This document shows positions 1 through 9,900 of a stretch of 64,000 bases of DNA, piece by piece. The notes beneath the pieces are model-generated. The model had not been told where the DNA came from and did no database searches. It saw only the letters and a list, made by a program, of their open reading frames with translations. The translations under genes were made by a program, and so were the position numbers. Source of the DNA: Asterias rubens. Taxonomy: Eukaryota; Echinodermata; Asteroidea; Forcipulatida; Asteriidae. The stretch lies in NCBI RefSeq assembly GCF_902459465.1, contig NC_047082.1, forward strand, positions 62,001 to 126,000. Direction: 5' to 3'. Within the stretch, counting starts at the first letter, position 1; each line of letters opens with the position of its first letter.

Positions 1-140
1 AAGACTTGTCAATCAGATCCCTCCATCCCTTTTCGATCCACAGACTTTCTCAGGGAGTCATTCAGCGTCAGGCCCGTCCATTCCACGTTGTCCTCCCATC
101 TTTTTCTCTGCCTGCCTCTCTTTCTTCCTCCTTGTACAGT

Positions 141-507
141 GTTACTCAAAATAATTGTTATCATAAAACCTTTCTTGGTGACGAGTAATGGGGAGAGGTT
201 GATGGTATAAAACATTGTGAGAAACGGCTCCCTCTGACGTGCCATAGTTTTCGAAATAGAAGTAATTTTCCACGAATTTGATTTCGAGACCTTAGATGTA
301 GAACTTGAGGTCTCGAAATCAACCATCTAAACGCACACAACTTCGTGTGACAAGGGTGTTTTTTATTTCATTATTATCTCGCAAGTTCGACGACCGATTG
401 AGCTGAAATTTTTCACAGGTTTGTTATTTTATGCATATTATGTTGAGATACACCAACTGTGAAGGCTAGTCTTTGACAATTACCAATAGTGTCAACTGCC
501 TTTAACA
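141..507 (-). mobile_element. Short TIR element (MITE), reverse copy
   Basis: Reverse-oriented copy of the element described at 5798-6182. Its right end at about 479-507 carries the shared terminus (ACCAATAGTGTC followed by CTGCCTTTAA). The inner part includes a small palindrome around 275-320, where GAGACCTTAGATGTAGAACTT is followed by an inverted match (ttgaggtctcgaaatc). The left end near 141 is diverged. No coding capacity is seen; the open frames across it are incidental. Confidence 0.7.
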
Positions 508-984
508 GTGATGAAGAGTTCTTCCTCCATGGTCTTAGCAAGTCCTGATGATCGTGAAATGTGCCCATACCACTTCACTTTACGGTTTTTTTTTCACAGT
601 GGTCATCAGGAGATCTTTAGGGCCAATGGCGCCTGATTCTGGTCCGTACATCCTTGTTGGTGATTTGGTCTTAGTAGGATATGCAAAGAATCTTCTTCCT
701 GATAGCATCTCAATTCTGTGGCCTGTACTCTCTTCTCTAAGTCGGCTCTTAGAGTCCAGGTCTCACATGCCTAGAGGAAATGACCAACGAGAGCATCAAT
801 CTGTTTTTTGAGCTGAGCTTGATGTTCCTGTTATTGCAAATGGGCTTCAGTTTTGTCAGCGCTGCTGTTGTCTGCGCTATCCTGGAGCTTCATGATAAGA
901 CCCTTGATCACTCACAACAGCTCCCAGGTACTTGATAGTTTAGTCAATCTAAACAAAAAATGGCCTGACCTAGACAAAATAACA
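508..984. other. Gene-free stretch, nothing recognised
   Basis: AT-rich sequence between repeats. One open frame of 87 codons lies here (548-811, plus), but it has no recognisable domain and no convincing splice context. I see no RNA gene or tandem repeat. Confidence 0.4.
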
Positions 985-2115
985 GATGGGACTTTTTTGC
1001 AACAGTCTCTTTAAACCCTCAAAAATAATATATAAAAAAAGTAGAAAAAGTAAGCAGGGTAAATAAGCATAATTTGCATAAATTAAAGGTTGGCATTTTC
1101 ACCTCTAATTATGTATACACAAGCCCTGGAGATAGTAAAAGTTTTCTAATTTTAACCTCAAATTTACGTGCAAAATGTCTCTTGTAACCCACTAAAACAA
1201 AGTATCAAAAAGAAGAAAAAAGGAAGGACGGTAAATAGGCATAATTTGCATAAATAAAACGTTTTTGACCGTGTATGTGTGTACACGCCCTGATAGTTAA
1301 AGAACTGTTATCATTGTCACATCAAACTTTCATGCAAATGTCTCAACAATATACTATCAACAATATTCAAAGTAACAAAGGTGCCAATTAATTTTAATAA
1401 CATTTTTTTCTAATCAAAGTAACGTGCGTGCGTATTAGCACTAACAAGAAATGCAACAATGACTGTTCCTTTAAAAATGATGTTTTACGCCTATTACCAT
1501 TGGTCGGAAGATGTTAGGGAGGTTCCGAACTTTATAAAATTATTATTATCTTCAGCCCAGTCATGGGGGTTCCGGTATTGTTTAACTTAATTTATCTAAT
1601 TTGGAATATATGTGCATATTTCAATACACTACGATTCATTATGAACTGTTTGAGCCCTTTAAAATTATATTTGACGCATTTGGACCGGGCACCACTGGGT
1701 CAGAAGATGTTAGCAGTTAGGGAGGTTCAACACTTTACAAGGTTGTTATCTTCCTGACCTCGTGGTGCTCAGTCCAAGGTGTCAACCAAATTTAAAGGGG
1801 CAGTCAAATATTTCATTAATTTATAGTGCATTGTGATACGCGCGTAATCCTACTTCTTTTTTCTGCTTTGTTGATACTTTGTTTTGAAGGGTTTCAAGAC
1901 TTTTGCATCCAAATTTGATGTGAAAATAGTATTAATTTACCTCTATCAGGGCGTATGCATACAAACACAAGTGAAAATATAGGCGAAAGGGGCAATTTTT
2001 AATTTATGCAAATCATGCATAATTCCCCTGCTTACTTTGTTTTGTTTTTTGATTTGTTGTTTTGGAGGGTTTGGAAAGACGAGCCTGTTGATAAAAAAAA
2101 AATCATTTCTGTTGC
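985..2115. repeat. Related repeat units in direct and inverted orientation
   Basis: Two forward units (about 985-1130 and 1170-1340) share a core resembling GTAAGCAGGGTAAATAAGCA, then ATAATTTGCATAAAT. Related units occur in reverse orientation at about 1850-2110, where the matching text is ATTTATGCAAATCATGCATA and CCTGCTTACTTTGT. A second inverted pair lies inside it, around 1690 (GGACCGGGCACCAC) and 1765 (GTGGTGCTCAGTCC). This looks like a composite of non-coding inverted-repeat elements. The single open frame inside (1563-1757) is not supported as a gene. Confidence 0.5.
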
Positions 2116-2429
2116 AATCATGTCTCGGTCAAACCACATTATTGACTAGACTACATTTATTTAAGGGGGGGGGCACTTCTGACCATCAAAACTTGTAGTA
2201 GACGTTTTCATTAGTTCTCTTTACAATTTTTGTTTACAATAATCTGATGAAGATGCAGAAATAAACACTGTATGTAAGAGAGAAAAATAGTTTTATAACA
2301 TTGAAATGACCACATAAAGGGGGTGATGGGGAGGTGCCCCTGTGCACCCAACCATTCGTTACATCACTGGTGCAAATTATTATTAGAACATCTCACTTTG
2401 ACAAAAAGGATGGATGTTCTATATACCAT

Positions 2430-2755
2430 TGATTTGTCAAGTATTCTCACCTGGTCAATCCCAAAATATCAAATAACAAACCTGTGAAAATTTTGACTCA
2501 ATTGGTCCCAGAAGTTGAAAGAAAATAACGAAAAGAGTTCCACCCTTGTAACACAATTAATTTGTGTGCTTTCAGATTCCTGAGAAAAGCTTCATGCCTG
2601 AGGTCTTTCTCAGATTCATTATTTTTGAGTGAGAAATGACTTCTTTCTCACAATGTTTCATACTATAATCAACAGCTCTCCGTTGTTCGTGACCAAGTAA
2701 GTTGTTATGCTTATGTATATTTTGAGTAATCCCAAACGTGTCAAGTGCTATTAAA
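2430..2755 (+). mobile_element. Diverged copy of the 5798-6182 TIR element
   Basis: It follows the same internal order as the better copy: text like TTCTCACCTGGTCAATCCCA, then AACAAACCTGTGAAAATTTT, and a right end near 2735-2755 resembling CAAGTGCTATTAAAG. The termini are degraded. The open frames running over it on both strands (2572-2940 and 2813-3139) have no recognisable domain and are not called as genes. Confidence 0.55.
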
Positions 2756-3516
2756 GATGATGATATTTTGTAACGAAAAAGCCATTGGTATAACCTGGCA
2801 TTTTCATCGGGCGTGGGTGAGTTTATAAGCGTGCGACGACATAATTGTGTTTGCAGTAAATCATATAAACTACAACTATTATTATTTTTGAGTAAAAGTG
2901 CAGGTTGTGATGATTTGTTTGTGCAAATAATAACACTCATTTTAACAGATGTTAATTTTGCAAAAAGGATAAAAAGTGAAATTGTTTTAAGTGTAGCGGT
3001 AATTTTAGAAATTAAAAAGTGTCAACATTATTTTAAAGGAAGCTGCTTTCAACTTAAACAGGAAAAAAACCCAGTTATCCTGCAACTCACACGTAAATCG
3101 ACACCCCACATGGGCAACATTGGTAAGACCATTGTCTGACCTTCTTTGATCAAATATATACAGCTACCAATATTTGCAGTCAGGGAGACTAATATTGTCT
3201 AGTAATTTCTTTAATCAAACATTACAAATGTTAGGGACACCTAATTAATAAATCGGGTTGTTCCACTGATAAGTTATACAAATTGGAAGTCTTTTTGAAC
3301 AGCAATGTATCTACTGTTATGAGAACCTATAGTACATGTACATAATTATCGTTACGTGCATACAACGCACGCTGTCAATCAGTCTCTGTATATAAGTTCA
3401 TTGACCCTAGTGGGCGGCGCTCATCTTTTATGAATGATCTAGAATGATCTGGGCTCTGGAAGTTTGAAGATAGTTGTAGTACTTTCCAGAAAACATCACA
3501 AATCCTTCATATACAA

Positions 3517-4010
3517 TGTCACCCCCTTACAGATCACCACCTTACAAAGTCATCCTTACAAAGTCACCCCATTACAAAGCTGACCCTTACAAAGGCGCCC
3601 GCTTACAAAGTCAGTCCCTTAGCGAGTCGCCCCTGACAAAGTCACCCCTTAGCGAGTCGCCCCTGACAAAGTCACCCCTTAGAGAGTCGCCCCTGACAAA
3701 GTCACCCCTTAGAGAGTCGCCCCTGACAAAGTCACCCCTTAGAGAGTCGCCCCTGACAAAGTCACCCCTTAGAGAGTGGCCCCTGACAAAGTCACCCGCT
3801 TAAAAAGTCACCCCCTTACAAAGTGGCCGCTTACTAAGTCAGCCCCTTATAAAGTCATCCCCTTACAAAGTCACCCCCTTAGAGAGTCGCCCCTGACAAA
3901 GTCACCCCCTTACAAAAATGACCCCTTACAAAGTCAACCCCTGAATAATTCAACCCCTGAATAATTCAACCCCTTACAAAGTCATCCACTTACAAAGTCA
4001 ACCCTTTATA
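3517..4010. repeat. 30-bp tandem repeat array
   Basis: The core of the array (about 3610-3800) is built from a 30-bp unit containing CCCCTGACAAAGTCACCCCT and TAGAGAGTCG. Diverged 15-bp half-units (TTACAAAGTCACCCC) flank it. Because 30 is a multiple of three, one frame stays open and reads as Ser-Pro-Leu-Thr-Lys repeats; this is a product of the repeat rather than evidence for a gene. Confidence 0.85.
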
Positions 4011-4802
4011 TTCACGGATATTTTGGATATTTTTGGATCGTAACACTACAAATAAATGATGAATCGTCCACCTTAGGTTAACATTAATATTATCTTCATG
4101 TTTTAATTGTTAATGTGACTTGCATAATAAATGTACAGACACTTCAGTACAAAATATTTCTTGCATTTTCTTGCAGTATGAACCCTTCAAAGTACAAATG
4201 AAAGCCGTAAAAAAATCGGAAGACTTGTTTAAATTTTGAGTCTTTGTTTGAGTAAGGACAATTTATTTGTGTAAGCCTAATTTTTTAAGAGAATAGGAAC
4301 TTACAAGATAAGCTATAATGTTATAAAACAATTACAGAGTTTCCAAGCAAACCTCTAAAATTTTGTAAAATGTGAATGTTTAAAGTACTGTAAAGATAAA
4401 TGATTCACATGTAGTAATCCTTTTGTTCACTTTAGAGTGAAGGAAATTAATTTGGTGGTGTGCTAGAACCTCTGTGCGCCCGACTCTTAGTTAGGCCATT
4501 GGTACAAAATATTACCATAAAATCTCACTTGTAACAAGGATGGATGTTCTAACAACAAAATCTGGTCAAGAAAATGTGCATTCAATACTTTTTAGTAAAA
4601 AGGGATTAAGGCGAGGATTAAAATTATTGTGCATTGATTTTTAATATGTTGAATCATGATCTAACACCGTACAAGTTAAGTCCATTAATAAAAAAAAACA
4701 CCTACATTTTACACAAAAATATAAATAAAAAATACTGTGTTTAGTAGAATTTGTCACAAATTCTACTAAACACATGATTTGTATACATTCTTCAGTGTTC
4801 AC

Positions 4803-5213
4803 AAAATTGGAATGTTATAAAGGGACTGGGCACATTTGGTAATTGTCAAAGACCAGTAATCTCACTTGGTGTATCCCGAAATATGTGGAAAATAACAAAC
4901 CTGTGAAATGTTTGACTCAGACCAATTGGTCTCCAAACTTGCAATAAAATACTGAAAGAATTCAACGCCCTGTTACACAAATTTATTTGTTTTCAGATGC
5001 TTGATAAAGGCTTCAGGTCTGGAGTCTTTCTCAGATTCAAATATTTTAGTGAGAAAATACTTCTTTCTCAAAAACAACGTCATTTCAGGAGGAGTCGTTT
5101 CTCACAATGTTTTATAATTTAAACAGCTCTCTGTTGCTTGTTACTAATTAAGTTTTTATGCTAATGTAATATATAATTTGAGTAAATCTAAAACATGTCC
5201 AGTGCCTTTAAAG
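4803..5213 (+). mobile_element. Diverged copy of the 5798-6182 TIR element
   Basis: The left end near 4815 reads AAAGGGACTGGGCACATTTG and the right end near 5200 reads GTCCAGTGCCTTTAAAG, which are variants of the terminal inverted repeat of the better copy. The internal order (GTCAAAGACCAG, CTCACTTGGTGTATC, AACAAACCTGTG) is the same. Non-coding. Confidence 0.65.
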
Positions 5214-5547
5214 ATGTAGATATGTTTTAACAACAAATCCAGTAATATGTACTTGCATTTTCATTTTGGGGATGACGAGCAAACAAGCAGGGCGAAGACA
5301 AAAATGTTTTTGCAGTAAATCATTAAAATATCAACATTTATTGATTATTTATTTGGTGTAAAAGTGCAGTTAATGTTGATTATTTTGTGAAAATAATACC
5401 ACTAATTTTAATCAGGCATGTGCGGGGGTCGCAGGAAAAAACGAGGAAAATTTTCCGGATTTTGGGCCACCCATCAGAAAACATGTCCAGATTTTGTGCA
5501 AGCGCTAAGACTGTTATCAGACTTTAAACTGCAGTGCAGACAAAACA

Positions 5548-5781
5548 TTAACAGAAACATAGACCATAGTTCTTACATGGTAACAATGTGTTCTTCTTTC
5601 TCGCTTCCAAAATGTTTTTGTGGGATTCCGCGGACAGATGTTCAACAAAAAAGTCAACAAGTGCGATACGTCCACGGCTGGCATATTTCGTTTCCCTGTC
5701 GCAAACCACACACACGACATCCCGGTTTTTGTTTAAGTCTGAAGACTTATGAAAGCTTCTCCCCTGATTCTTGGTTGACAA
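5548..5781 (-). pseudogene. Possible fossil of a transposon BED-type zinc finger
   Basis: A short minus-strand open frame encodes a Cys-x2-Cys (CVVCDRETKYASRG), then about 20 residues, then His-x5-His (EHLSAESHKN). The spacing and the following basic stretch resemble the zinc fingers at the N-terminus of hAT-like transposon proteins. The frame has no longer continuation, its downstream sequence shifts frame, and the TIR element at 5798 begins just outside it. It may instead be a chance open frame; the assignment is weak. Confidence 0.25.
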
Positions 5782-5797
5782 AGTCTAGCCATTCCCA

Positions 5798-6182
5798 TTT
5801 AAAGACAGTGGACACTATTGGTAATTGTCAAAGACCAGTCTTCTTACTTGGTATATCTCAACATATACATGAAATAACAAACCTGTGAAAATTTGAGTTC
5901 AATCGGTCGTCGAAGTTGAGAGATAATAATGAAAGAAAAAACCCCTTGTCACACGTAGTTGTGTGCTTTTAGATGGTTGATTTTGAGACCTCAAATTCTA
6001 AACTTGAGGTTTCGAAATCAAATTCGTGGAAATGCTTCTCTCTCGAAAACTATGTCTCTTCAGAGGGAGCAGTTTCTCACAATGTTTTATACTATCAACC
6101 TCTCCCCATTAATCATTACCAAGTAAAGTTTTATGCTAATAATTATTTTGAGTAATTACCAATAGTGTCCACTGCCTTTAAA
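5798..6182 (+). mobile_element. Short TIR element (MITE), best copy
   Basis: Terminal inverted repeats of 29 bp lie at 5798-5826 and 6154-6182. They begin TTTAAAGRCAGTGGACACTA and match at 28 of 29 positions. A TA duplication is possible at the ends, as in Tc1/mariner-derived MITEs. The interior has no coding capacity but contains a small palindrome (GAGACCTCAAATTCTAAAC then TTGAGGTTTC). Other copies in the window: 141-507, 2430-2755, 4803-5213 and a fragment at 58467-58540. Confidence 0.8.
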
Positions 6183-6949
6183 CTTGTTTTTCACAAGCCG
6201 ATCTGCCACCCTTGCTTTATTATCCAACTCCGTTCCCCGCTCGACAAAAGTACGGTCTCTGATGCACGCCATCTTGGTTGTCAGGTACCGCGCACACGTG
6301 AAAGATGTTAGATGTTAGTTTTGCATTGGGGATACAAATATAAACTGTTTTTACTCTTACACTCATGTGCAGCTTTAATTTTGGAAATGCAAACTAACTT
6401 TAAGGTAGGCTACCTTCCTGCCAACAACCTTCCCTTACACATCAAAGTGGCAGCTTTTCACGCAGAGCCCAATTGATGTGAACATAATGTTAGTGATTTG
6501 AGTTGACAGCACATTTTTCAAAAAATGTCAGTCACAGCACCCCTTTAGATGTGCGGTGAAATGTGTTATCAATATAATGGCAGGGTTTGATCCTACCTGC
6601 CCTAAAAGACAGTCCTTGTCAGCTGTAATGATGATTCTCCTGGGCTGCACTATGATGTGTGTTCATGTATTGCTATCCAGGTCCTAGAAAGATATCAGAC
6701 AAAAACAAATCTTATATAGGATTTGAGGCATTGCATGGTGAGGTATCAATGTATATTTGGTTTGCGGTAACACCATGTGTGTATCTACTTGCCAGGTAGA
6801 GCTTGTTCTTAGTCTTGCTTTATTCTACTGCCGCGAAGTAGATAATCTTATTTAAAATTTACCTAGTCAGATTCACTTGCGGTTTATTACTTGATATTTA
6901 AAACAAAAAAGTTCCAACACCTTAAGGTGAGCCCCAGGCTACCGCTTCC
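6183..6949. other. 3' flank of the zinc transporter, mostly unique
   Basis: Apart from a possible last coding exon at 6663-6683 (minus), no feature stands out. A TTTATT at about 6215, which is AATAAA on the minus strand, could serve as a polyadenylation signal for the zinc transporter. Confidence 0.35.
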
Positions 6950-9900
6950 CTGGGCCTTACTGCGCGAGCTCCTGCGCCTAACTGCAGCGAGTTGCTGGGC
7001 CTAACTGCAGCGAGTTCCTGGGCTTAACTGCAGCGAGTTCCTGGGCCTAACTGCAGCGAGTTCCTGGGCCTAACTGCAGCGAGTTCCTGGGCCTAACTGC
7101 ACAAGCTCCTGGGCCTAGTATCAGCGAGTTACTGGCCCTTACTGCAGCGAGTTCCTTGGCCTAGCAGCAGCGAGTTCCTAGAACTAACTGCAGCAAGTTC
7201 CTGCGCCTAACTGCAGAAAGTTGCTGGGCCTAACTGCAGCAAGTTGCTGGGCCTAGCAGCAGCGAGTTCCTAGAACTAACTGAAGCTAGTTCCTAGGCCT
7301 AACTGCAGCAAGTTCCTGGGCTTAGCTGCAGCAAGTTCCTGGACCTAACTGCAGGATATGAACCTGTGTGACCTTGGAACTAACATGCCAGTGCTCTACC
7401 ACCCAGTTGTGTGTAGGACTTCTGCTGGTGCCCCCTGAACTAAGATACTGACAAATAGGGAGACTGTCACTAGGGCTAGATAGTTTAATAGCGAAAACTC
7501 ACTTGTAAGGACTCTGGCAACACCGTCGCTGCATAAATTCTCTGGTTGTCAAGGTAACTTTTAACATTTTCAGCCATGTTTGTATAATCTTCCTTGTTGT
7601 GGAACAAGATGTGAGCTGTTGCTACGTACGTCTGCCTGTCAACACCCTGAAAAAAAAAATAAGCGTGTTTTGGACCAAAGAGTTGAATGATTGACAGCCA
7701 CGTATTTATAATTTTTTATTATTATTTTTTTTGGGGTGGGGGGGGGTTATATAATATATTAAACCATTCTTGTGTGTGGTGCTAGCTTTATTGTATGTTC
7801 TGGTGTCATTTTCATTATTGTTTTTGGATTGTTGAATGAATGCCTCTTCTTTATTATTCATTTTTACCCTGATATCAAAAACTCACCTTTACATCACACT
7901 GTTCTCTGATTTCATTCATGTTAAGTTCTGGTGGTAAAGACTGCATAAGAATCTTACTGGATTGTCGAACTGAAATAAACCAAAAAATACTATTTTAAGT
8001 AAAATATGAAATAGGTAATGGATACAAGTTTATACAGGAATGGTGCTGAGAAGTTTGAACAGTCTAATCTACTTTGTGTTGGTCCTGCTGTCTGGAACAG
8101 TCTAATCTACTTTGTGTTGATCTTGTTGTCTTTAACAGTCTAATCAGGATGCCACTTACATAAAGGTATGGTAGCCACAATATCAAGGATGCCACTTACA
8201 TAAAGGTATGGTAGCCACAGTATCAAGGATGCCACTTACATAAAGGTATGGTAGCCACAATATCAAGGATGCCACTTACATAAAGGTATGGTAGCCACAA
8301 TATCAAGGATGCCACTTACATAAAGGTATGGTAGCCACAATATCAAGGATGCCACTTACATAAAGGTATGGTAGTCACAGTTATCAAGGATGCCACTTAC
8401 ATAAAGGTATGGTAGTCACAGTTATCAAAGGATGCCACTTACATAAAGGTATGGTAGTCACAGTTATCAAAGGATGCCACTTACATAAAGGTATGGTAGT
8501 CATAGTAATCAAGGATGCCACTTACATAAAGGTATGGTAGTCACAGTTATCAAGGATGCCACTTACATAAAGGTATGGTAGCCACAATATCAAGGATGCC
8601 ACTTACATAAAGGTATGGTAGCCACAATATCAAGGATGCCACTTACATAAAGGTATGGTAGTCACAGTTATGATAGCAACAATGATGAGACTCATGGCTG
8701 GATCTACATAATGTCTCCATTCAAAGTCAGTCAACCAGATGAAGAGGGCACTGATTATCACAACAACCGAGCCTAGTGCATCACCAAGAACATGCAGAAA
8801 TACACCCCTCATGTTCAGATGAGCGTTGGATGACGATTCTGAAGAGGTAAAATTTAAAATAAATTTAGAAGTAGGCCCGTCTCGATCGTCAATACAAGCA
8901 AATTCTATAGAAAAGGAGAAACTATAGAGTATAGGTACATCTTTTTTGAGGGGTTTGAGGCACAGTGAAGTACATCAAGCATGGGGTAATGGGTGATACT
9001 GTGTGTGTGGATGAGGAATGAGTATGATGAAAGATACCATTTTAGTGACAATGGAGTCCTGTTGCGACATTAAGCATGATAGTTTTGGTGGGTTGTTGAT
9101 GGTGAAAGGCAGAGTTTTGCTGGTTATGGAAGTCGTTGAGTCAAGGCAAGGTACTATCTTTGGTTAAGATTAGGTATATAAGTTTGAGTGACAGGTGAGC
9201 GGTAAAGGTGATTGTAGGATATCCTTTGAGTTATGTTAGAGCATGCAGCGCGTGCGGGCATGACGTGATTGTAAAGAGGGGGAAGGTGGAGGCGCGATGA
9301 AGGTTATGATCGGTGAGAGCGGTTTGTAGGAAAGCATTTTAGTTATGTTAGAGCATGCATCACTTGCGGGCATGACGTGATTGTAAAGAGGGGGAAGGTG
9401 GAGGCGCGATGAAGGTTATGATCGGTGAGAGCGGTTTGTAGGAAAGCATTTGAGTTATGTTAGAGCATGCAGCGCGTGCGGGCATGACGTGATTGTAAAG
9501 AGGGGGAAGGTGGAGGCGCGATGAAGGTTATGATCGGTGAGAGCGGTTTGTAGGAAAGCATTTGAGTTATGTTAGAGCATGCAGCGCGTGCGGGCATGAC
9601 GTGATTGTAAAGAGGGGGAAAGTGGAGGCACAGAGTTGCGGTGAAGGTTCTGATCGATGAAGGTTCTGATCGGTGAGGGTTCTGATCGGTGGGGTTGTTT
9701 GTCGGATAGCATTTAGAGTTATGTTAGAGCATGCATCACTTGCGGTCATGACGTGATTGTAAAGAGGGGGAAGGTGGAGGTGCGATGAAGGTTATGATCG
9801 ATGAGAGCAGTTTGTAGGAAAGCATTTGAGTTATGTTAGAGCATTGCGGACATGAGGTGATCATGAAGGAGGCGAAGGTGGAGGCACAAAGAGTCCACAG

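Noticed and set aside
3516-3964. Ser/Pro/Lys-rich repeat open frames
   Set aside because: Direct consequence of a 30-bp repeat (a multiple of three). Flanks show no exon and the composition is that of the repeat.
5418-5888. 156-codon plus-strand open frame
   Set aside because: Its 3' part runs into the TIR element at 5798 and its translation has no recognisable domain; the opposite strand has the more protein-like reading.
5797-6183. Retroviral or other viral coding remnant
   Set aside because: No reverse transcriptase, integrase, capsid or viral polymerase motif was found anywhere in the window; the repeats seen are non-coding.
8143-8686. CRISPR-like regularly spaced repeats
   Set aside because: Continuous tandem units with no unique spacers, inside a eukaryotic gene and overlapping an exon end.
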